The position numbers and the translations under genes are program-made. From Streptomyces sp. NBC_00249 (GTDB lineage: Bacteria; Actinomycetota; Actinomycetes; Streptomycetales; Streptomycetaceae): DNA of 64,000 bases. The notes under the pieces are model-generated. The model worked only from the letters and a program-made list of their open reading frames with translations. It was not told the origin of the DNA and searched no databases. Of this stretch, positions 45,801-64,000 are shown in pieces (position 1 is the stretch's first letter; each line of letters starts with the position of its first letter). The stretch covers positions 620,001 through 684,000 of the forward strand of contig NZ_JAPEMV010000003.1 in NCBI RefSeq assembly GCF_026342355.1, given 5' to 3'.

Positions 45801-47815
45801 GGCTCGTCCTGCGGCCGGTCTCCGCCGAGCAGCTCGCCGCCGCACGGGCCGGGGGGTCCCGGGACTCCCTGTTCCGGGTCGACTGGGCGGCACTGCCCCT
45901 GCCGCAGCCGCCGGGCCCGGACGGGCCGTCGACCGCCGATCACATCGTGGAGCTCGGCCCCGACGGCCCCGACGGCCCCGACGGCCCGGACACCGCAGCC
46001 GGCCCGGCCGGGTCGGCCGAGGCCGTACGTTCCGCCGCCCGCCGCGCCCTGGCCCTCGTACAGGAGTGGCTGACGGCGTCCGAGGCCGATGCGACGGACG
46101 CGCGGCGGCTCGTCGTCGTGACCCGGAACGCGGTCGCCGTCGATGCCGACGACGCGGCGCGCCTGGACCCGGCCCAGGCGGCCGTGTGGGGCCTGGTCAG
46201 GTCCGTCCAGGCCGAGCACCCCGAACGCCTCGTCCTGGTGGACACGGACCGCTCGCATCCGGACGGCCTGCTGACGGCCGTACTCGCCACCGGTGAGCCG
46301 CAGTCCGCCCTCCGGGACGGCCGGGCCCTCGTACCGATGCTGGCACGCGCGGCCGGCGCCACGGCTCCCGGACTGCCCGCCTCCCTGGGGCTGAACCCGG
46401 AGGGCACCGTCCTGGTGACCGGTGCGACGGGTGCGCTAGGCCGGCTCGTGGCACGGCACCTGGTGGCGGCCCACGGCGTGCGGCACCTGGTGCTGACCAG
46501 CCGCCGGGGACCCGACGCCGACGGCGCGGCCGCCTTCGCCGCCGAACTGGCGGCGCTGGGCGCCGAAGTGGCCACCCTGGCGTGCGACGCGGGGGACCGC
46601 ACCGCGCTCGCCGCCGTCCTCGACGGCATCCCGGCCGCGCATCCCCTGACCGGGGTCGTGCACGCCGCCGGTGTGCTCGACGACGCGCTGGTGGGAGCGC
46701 TGACGCCGGAGCGGCTGGACAACGTCCTGGGGCCCAAGGCCGACGCCGCCCTCCACCTGCACGAGCTGACCCGGGACCGGGGCGCGGACCTCGCGGCCTT
46801 CGTCCTGTTCTCCTCGCTCGCCGGTACGTTCGGCAACGCCGGCCAGGCCAACTACGCCGCCGCCAACGCCTGCCTGGACGCCCTCGCGCAGTCGCGCCGG
46901 GCGGCCGGACTCCCCGCCGTCTCGCTGGCCTGGGGCCCCTGGGCCTCGGACCCCGACTCCGACGGCACGCACGGGATGGCCGGCGCGGCCGGCGCCGCGG
47001 CCCTCGCCCGGATGGCCCGGGCCGGCGTGTCACCGCTCTCCCCGTCCGAGGGCCTCGCCCTCTTCGACACGGCGACCGCGACCGGTACCGGCCCGGACGC
47101 GGTGCTCCTGCCCGTACGCCTCAACCTCCCCGCCCTCCGCCACCGCGCCGGGACCGAGCCGCTCCCCGCCCTGCTGCGCGGCCTGGTACGGGCCCCCGCC
47201 CGCCCGGCGCCGGCCGCCGGGCCCGGGACGGCCGCCCTCGCCGGGCAGCTGGCCGGGGCGTCGCAGGACAAGCGGCGACGGATCCTGCTCGGCGTCGTCA
47301 GGAGCCAGGTCGCCGCCGTGCTGGGGCACGCCTCCTCCGAGGCGGTCGGCGCCGCGCAGGCCTTCCGCGACCTCGGCTTCGACTCACTCACCGCCGTCGA
47401 ACTGCGCAACCACCTCGGCGCGATCACCGGACTGCGCCTCCCGGCGAGCCTGCTGTTCGACTACCCGACCCCGACGGCCCTCGCCGAGCACCTCGGCGCC
47501 GCGCTGCCCACCACCGGGGGCGCCGACGGCGGCGGGGCGGATCCGGCGCCCTCCCTGCTCTCCGAGATCGACCGCCTGGAAGCCGCGTTCGCACAGTCCC
47601 CGTACGACAGGACGACGCGGGCCACGGCCACCCTCCGGCTGGAGGTCCTGCTCGCGAAATGGCGCGAAGCGGGACGCGACACCGGCCGCGACACCACGCT
47701 CGACACCACCCTCGACACCGGCCACGCGCCCGGGGACGGAGCCGCGACCGAGATCGAGGAGGCCTCCGACGAGGAACTCTTCGACCTGCTCGACGGCGAG
47801 CTCGGCACCCACTGA
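36884..47815 (+). CDS. type I modular PKS 2: modules 5-6
   Basis: This 3,643-residue protein has two modules of identical layout, KS-AT(malonyl)-DH-KR-ACP, each predicted to add one double bond. The N-terminus is a class 1 docking coiled coil ([20 protein letters not shown]). Catalytic KS cysteines are C216 and C1972, DH histidines H971 and H2729, and ACP serines S1741 and S3501. The C-terminal docking region contains [15 protein letters not shown] and an acidic end ([14 protein letters not shown]). GTG 36884 is preferred over GTG 36875, which overlaps the AAAGGTG ribosome-site-like sequence; the gap after PKS 1 is 83 bp. Codon 1181 (40424-40426) is TTA, unusual inside a giant synthase gene. 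No ER is present. Placement directly after PKS 1 and the docking ends support PKS 1 to PKS 2 transfer. Confidence 0.95.
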   Translation: MSDLQANLQANNNEEKLRYFLKRVSADLHEARERLRDLDAAQHEPIAIVAMSCRFPGGITSPEGLWQFLADGGDAITAFPADRGWDLESLYDPDPDSRGTSHVRDGGFLDGIDLFDAGLFDISPREALTMDPQQRLLLESCWETFERAGIDPTTLKGSRTGVFTGVMYHDHTSVLAQAVEDVDGYIGTGSAASVVSGRVSYTFGLEGPAVTVDTACSSSLVALHLAVQALRRGECDLALAGGVTAMLTPTSFVDFSRQRGLAADGRCKPFAAAADGTGWSEGAGMLLVERLSDARRNGHQVLAVVRGSAVNQDGASNGLTAPNGPSQQRVILQALADAGLSATEVDAVEAHGTGTTLGDPIEAQALLATYGQDRPADRPLWLGSLKSNIGHTQAAAGVGGIIKMVEAMRHGVLPKTLHVDAPTPHVDWSAGAVRLLTEPVAWPEHDRPRRAAVSSFGFSGTNAHVVIEEPPTPEHGPADGAGDPARATPVLLSGKNAAALRGQAARLLVHTENHPDGSLADLGLSTATTRAALDHRAAIVASDRDELRRALELLARDDAGGAGTVTGVVKPRQTMAFLFSGQGSQRLGMGRELYAAFPVFAEAFDTVCSALDAHLELPLKSVVFGVDAELLNRTEYAQPALFAVEVALYRLVDSWGVRPDFLAGHSVGEFAAAHVAGVFSLSDAARLVAARGRLMQALPAGGVMVAVQASEDEVRELLAGYEEHAGIAAVNGPSSVVVSGAEDAVAAVVGRLSDDGRKSKALSVSHAFHSPLMDPMLADFRAVVEGVSFGAPRVPVVSTVTGHPVPAEEFGSADYWVRHVREAVRFADAVTALAGEGANTFLEIGPGGILTALAQTALEGDAAVVPLLRADRLEDVAVATALAGLHVHGTPVDWTAVHAGRGARRVDLPTYAFQREHYRLETRPAPGDLTRAGLWSADHPLLGAVVTLADGEGVLLTGRVSLTTHPWLADHVVTGAVLLPGTALVELAFRAGDQVGCARIEELTLEAPLVLPGQGGVQLQVVVDGPGANGLRAVRVYSRHDDALAADAWTCHASGLLSAGAGTRPDRSPDTPSDPALTEWPPAGAEPLDAGALYDRMTELGLEYGPVFRGVRTGWRRGEDVFAEIALPEGTDVTGFGMHPALFDAALHTAGLDARAARADGPRIPFAWNGVDLHATGATALRLRLTPAAAGKGAASLSLADATGRPVLSVESLDLRPVAVEQLATAGGDRAGGLFRLEWKPAADPAPASELPVAMFDTLAGLPADGTPVPDLVAVPAPVPAPGSAGTATAARPAAAAQAALELVQEWLSDERYAASRLLIVTRGAVAVEPAAAADPAQAAVWGLVRSAQAENPDRFVLVDVDVEADADGDDLPPLAAAAATGEPQLAVRGKALFAPRLVRAAEPPAGGEAPAATVFAPHGTVLVTGASGVLGRVVARHLVAEHGVRRLVLASRRGPTADGAAEFAAELGALGAEVDTVACDVADREALAGLLDSLPAAHPLTGVVHAAGVTDDGVVPALTPERVSKVFGPKVAGALHLDELTRGLDLSAFVLFSSAAGVFGNPGQGNYAAANAALDALAHTRRAAGLPGLSLAWGLWATTSALTATLADADHRRMNRSGLVALETGEGLGLLDAALRSTEPLLVPVRWDPPALREQARAGALPPLLRDLVPAPVRRTEAAAATSGDTARSALSERLRELPEGRRTELLVELVRAHAASVLGHDRPESVQATQAFRELGFDSLTAVELRNRLVSATGVRLPAGLVFDHPTPDALARHLLGQLDGTRPAATARAATPTGGAADEPLAIVAMSCRYPGGVRSPEDLWHLLSTGTDAISDFPTDRGWDLDLLAEHDTTGSSSTRKGGFLYDAGEFDAAFFGISPREALAMDPQQRLLLETSWEAFERAGIDPAMLRGSRTGVFTGVMYHDYASSLRSVPEGVEGFLGTGNSGSVISGRLSYTFGLEGPAVTVDTACSSSLVALHLAVQALRQGECELALAGGVTVMAGPGAFVEFSRQRGLAADGRCKAFSANADGTGWGEGVGMLLVERLSDARRNGHPVLAVVRGSAVNQDGASNGLTAPNGPAQQRVIEQALASAGLSAADVDVVEAHGTGTRLGDPIEAQALLATYGQDRPSDRPLWLGSLKSNIGHTQAAAGVGGIIKMVEAMRHGVLPKTLHVDEPSPHVDWSAGAVRLLTEPVAWTEHDRPRRAAVSSFGFSGTNAHVVLEQAPAVTRPAPETTPAPPFAAPWVLSAKTPDALRAQARRLLSYARQHAQDDDGRHEVAYSLATGRTALEHRAAVVAADAAGALEGLAALANGDVSRSVVRAVAVPGTKRAFLFSGQGSQRLGMGRELHAAFPVFAEAFDAACSALDTHLELPLKSVVFGEDVELLNRTEYAQPALFVVEVALFRLVESWGVRADFLAGHSVGEFAAAHVAGVFSLEDAAALVAARGRLMQALPAGGVMVAVQASEDEVRELLAGYEDRVGVAAVNGPSAVVVSGAQDAVSAVVDRLSADGRKSKALSVSHAFHSPLMDPMLADFRKVVETVTFHAPRLPVVSTLTGRPVATDEFCSVDYWVRHVREAVRFADAVTALTDEGAGTFLEIGPGGVLTALAQDVLDDAHAATVPLLRADRPEALAVITALAQLHVHGTPVDWTAVFAGRRVQRVDLPTYAFQRTRYWLESAPAPGNVAAAGLAEAGHALLGAAVALADGEGIVLTGRLSQATHPWLADHVVMGAVLLPGTALVDLALHAARDEAVRCDRLDELVLGAPLVVPDDAAVRIQVRVGVSDGNGRRPLEIHSRTEGAPSDEPWTRHAAGTLSSAATADAATPLADWPPSEAVSVPAEVVDSLYARMAGLGLDYGPLFRGVRAAWTRDDVLFAEVELPEGTDVSGFGLHPALLDAALHTVALGTGLLGPDADAADRARVPFSWSGVTVHDLPPAGASALRIRLAPAGPDTVSLLAADALGRSLASVDGLVLRPVSAEQLAAARAGGSRDSLFRVDWAALPLPQPPGPDGPSTADHIVELGPDGPDGPDGPDTAAGPAGSAEAVRSAARRALALVQEWLTASEADATDARRLVVVTRNAVAVDADDAARLDPAQAAVWGLVRSVQAEHPERLVLVDTDRSHPDGLLTAVLATGEPQSALRDGRALVPMLARAAGATAPGLPASLGLNPEGTVLVTGATGALGRLVARHLVAAHGVRHLVLTSRRGPDADGAAAFAAELAALGAEVATLACDAGDRTALAAVLDGIPAAHPLTGVVHAAGVLDDALVGALTPERLDNVLGPKADAALHLHELTRDRGADLAAFVLFSSLAGTFGNAGQANYAAANACLDALAQSRRAAGLPAVSLAWGPWASDPDSDGTHGMAGAAGAAALARMARAGVSPLSPSEGLALFDTATATGTGPDAVLLPVRLNLPALRHRAGTEPLPALLRGLVRAPARPAPAAGPGTAALAGQLAGASQDKRRRILLGVVRSQVAAVLGHASSEAVGAAQAFRDLGFDSLTAVELRNHLGAITGLRLPASLLFDYPTPTALAEHLGAALPTTGGADGGGADPAPSLLSEIDRLEAAFAQSPYDRTTRATATLRLEVLLAKWREAGRDTGRDTTLDTTLDTGHAPGDGAATEIEEASDEELFDLLDGELGTH
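37010..42220 (+). other. PKS 2 module 5: KS-AT(malonyl)-DH-KR-ACP
   Basis: KS from residue 43 with C216; the usual FFGISPREA is here LFDISPREA, an odd change away from the active site. AT from 38609 with GHSVG and SHAFHSP. DH His 971 in [10 protein letters not shown] and [12 protein letters not shown] near 41141 with GVTDDG. ACP S1741. Predicted fourth double bond. Confidence 0.87.
40424..40426 (+). promoter_or_regulatory. in-frame TTA (bldA) codon inside PKS 2
   Basis: The frame reads ACC GCG TTA CGG CTC, in the second half of the module 5 DH. The local protein (TALRLRLTP) matches the other modules, which supports the frame. Confidence 0.85.
42284..47500 (+). other. PKS 2 module 6: KS-AT(malonyl)-DH-KR-ACP
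   Basis: KS from residue 1801 with C1972. AT from 43880 with SHAFHSP. DH His 2729 in [10 protein letters not shown] and [12 protein letters not shown] near 46403 with GVLDDA, the classical LDD of B-type KRs. ACP S3501. A Gly-Pro-Asp tandem linker lies at about 45955-45990. Predicted fifth double bond. Confidence 0.87.
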
Positions 47816-47858
47816 TCGACCAGCACGACATCCCTTCGCGTTGAGGAACAGAACCCAG

Positions 47859-62990
<15,132 letters not shown>

Positions 62991-63016
62991 TCAACGGCCT
63001 GAGTACGGAGCACATG

Positions 63017-64000
63017 ATGACCACATCGAACGAGAAGATCGTTCAGGCACTGCGGGCCTCCCTCCAGGAGACCGAGCGGCTGCGCCGCCAGAACCGGAAG
63101 CTGACGTCCGACGCCCACGAGCCGATCGCGATCGTCGCGATGAGCTGCCGCTTCCCCGGCGGGGTGACCTCGCCCGAGGAACTGTGGCGGCTGGTGGCGG
63201 ACGGCGGCGACGCGATCACCGGCTTCCCCGCCGACCGCGGCTGGGACCTGGACGCGCTGTACGACCCCGACCCGGACCACCCGGGCACCTGCTACGTACG
63301 GCACGGCGGGTTCCTCGACGGCGTCGGCGAGTTCGACGCCGGGTTCTTCGGCATCTCGCCGCGCGAGGCCCTGATGATGGACCCGCAGCAGCGGCTGCTC
63401 CTGGAGACCGCCTGGGAGGCGTTCGAACGGGCCGGCATCGACCCGGCAGCCCTGCGCGGCAGCCGCACCGGAGTCTTCGCCGGCACCAACGGCCAGGACT
63501 ACGCACGGCTGTCCACCTCCCCGGAGGACTTCGACGGATACCTGGGCACGGGCAACGCCGCCGCCGTCATCTCCGGACGCCTCGCCTACACCTTCGGCCT
63601 CGAAGGCCCCGCGGTCACCGTCGACACAGCGTGCTCGTCGTCGCTGGTCGCCCTCCACCTCGCCGCCCAGGCACTGCGCAAGGACGAGTGCTCGCTCGCC
63701 CTGGTCAGCGGAGTGACGGTCATGTCCACGCCGGGCGCGTTCATGGAGTTCAGCCGGCAGCGCGGCCTGGCCGCCGACGGCCGGTGCAAGCCGTTCTCCG
63801 CCGCCGCCGACGGCACCGGCTGGTCCGAGGGCGTCGGCATGCTCCTCGTCGAACGGCTCTCCGACGCCCGGCGCCTCGGCCACCGCGTCCTCGCCGTGGT
63901 CCGGGGCAGTGCGGTCAACCAGGACGGCGCCTCCAACGGCCTCACCGCCCCCAGCGGCCCCGCGCAGCAGAAGGTCATCCGGCAGGCCCTGGCCGACGCC
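63017..64000 (+). CDS. type I modular PKS 4 (partial): docking domain and KS of module 10
   Basis: The first 328 codons of another PKS gene, running off the right edge without a stop. Residues 1-33 are an N-terminal docking coiled coil ([19 protein letters not shown]). The KS starts at residue 34 with [17 protein letters not shown]206 lies in VDTACSSS, and the frame is intact up to [22 protein letters not shown] chose ATG 63017 over ATG 63014 because GGAG then sits 6 nt upstream rather than 3. The docking helix matches the pattern that usually partners the C-terminal type seen on PKS 3, so it should take the chain after module 9. AT specificity and reductive domains of module 10 lie beyond the window. 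Confidence 0.93.
   Translation, partial: MTTSNEKIVQALRASLQETERLRRQNRKLTSDAHEPIAIVAMSCRFPGGVTSPEELWRLVADGGDAITGFPADRGWDLDALYDPDPDHPGTCYVRHGGFLDGVGEFDAGFFGISPREALMMDPQQRLLLETAWEAFERAGIDPAALRGSRTGVFAGTNGQDYARLSTSPEDFDGYLGTGNAAAVISGRLAYTFGLEGPAVTVDTACSSSLVALHLAAQALRKDECSLALVSGVTVMSTPGAFMEFSRQRGLAADGRCKPFSAAADGTGWSEGVGMLLVERLSDARRLGHRVLAVVRGSAVNQDGASNGLTAPSGPAQQKVIRQALADA

Overview
The window is very GC-rich. Its genes have strongly G/C-biased third codon positions, purine-rich ribosome binding sites, many GTG starts and a few rare TTA leucine codons. This points to a Streptomyces or a close actinomycete relative. Almost all of it is one end of a large type I modular polyketide synthase (PKS) cluster of the polyene macrolide kind. 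Identifications come from reading translated motifs by eye; no database search was possible.

Layout. The left edge (1-1092) holds the 3' end of a chloramphenicol-phosphotransferase-like gene, probably outside the cluster, and a convergent Sfp-type phosphopantetheinyl transferase on the minus strand. A divergent control region of about 365 bp (1093-1457) follows. From 1458 to the right edge every gene is on the plus strand. First come three tandem LAL-type LuxR regulators of about 950 residues each (1458-10110), then a structured 270-bp spacer with a promoter-like sequence. Next is a tailoring block of cytochrome P450, [3Fe-4S] ferredoxin and Tat-exported cholesterol-oxidase-like flavoprotein (10380-13545). 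Then come three complete giant PKS genes (13665-62990) and the first 328 codons of a fourth.

Assembly line. The first PKS carries a loading module (vestigial KS, monocarboxylate-type AT, ACP) and modules 1-4. The second carries modules 5-6, the third modules 7-9, and the fourth begins with the KS of module 10. Module 1 is KS-AT(methylmalonyl)-KR-ACP. Modules 2-6 are KS-AT(malonyl)-DH-KR-ACP. Module 7 is KS-AT(methylmalonyl)-DH-KR-ACP. Modules 8 and 9 are KS-AT(malonyl)-KR-ACP with A-type KRs. There is no ER domain. Read collinearly, this builds an acyl starter, a methyl-branched carbinol, up to six conjugated double bonds with a methyl on the last one, and then the start of a polyol. That resembles a filipin-type methyl-polyene with one extra double bond. 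A Gly-to-Asp change in the module 4 DH motif makes that position uncertain.

The parts fit one pathway: the transferase primes the ACPs, the LAL regulators probably activate the cluster, the PKS makes the macrolactone, and the P450/ferredoxin pair hydroxylates it. The cholesterol-oxidase homologue has known counterparts in other polyene clusters. Three TTA codons suggest bldA-dependent, development-linked expression. Large perfect repeats between modules 2, 3 and 4 record recent duplication or gene conversion in the polyene-forming part. Remaining modules, release and any sugar genes lie beyond the right edge.
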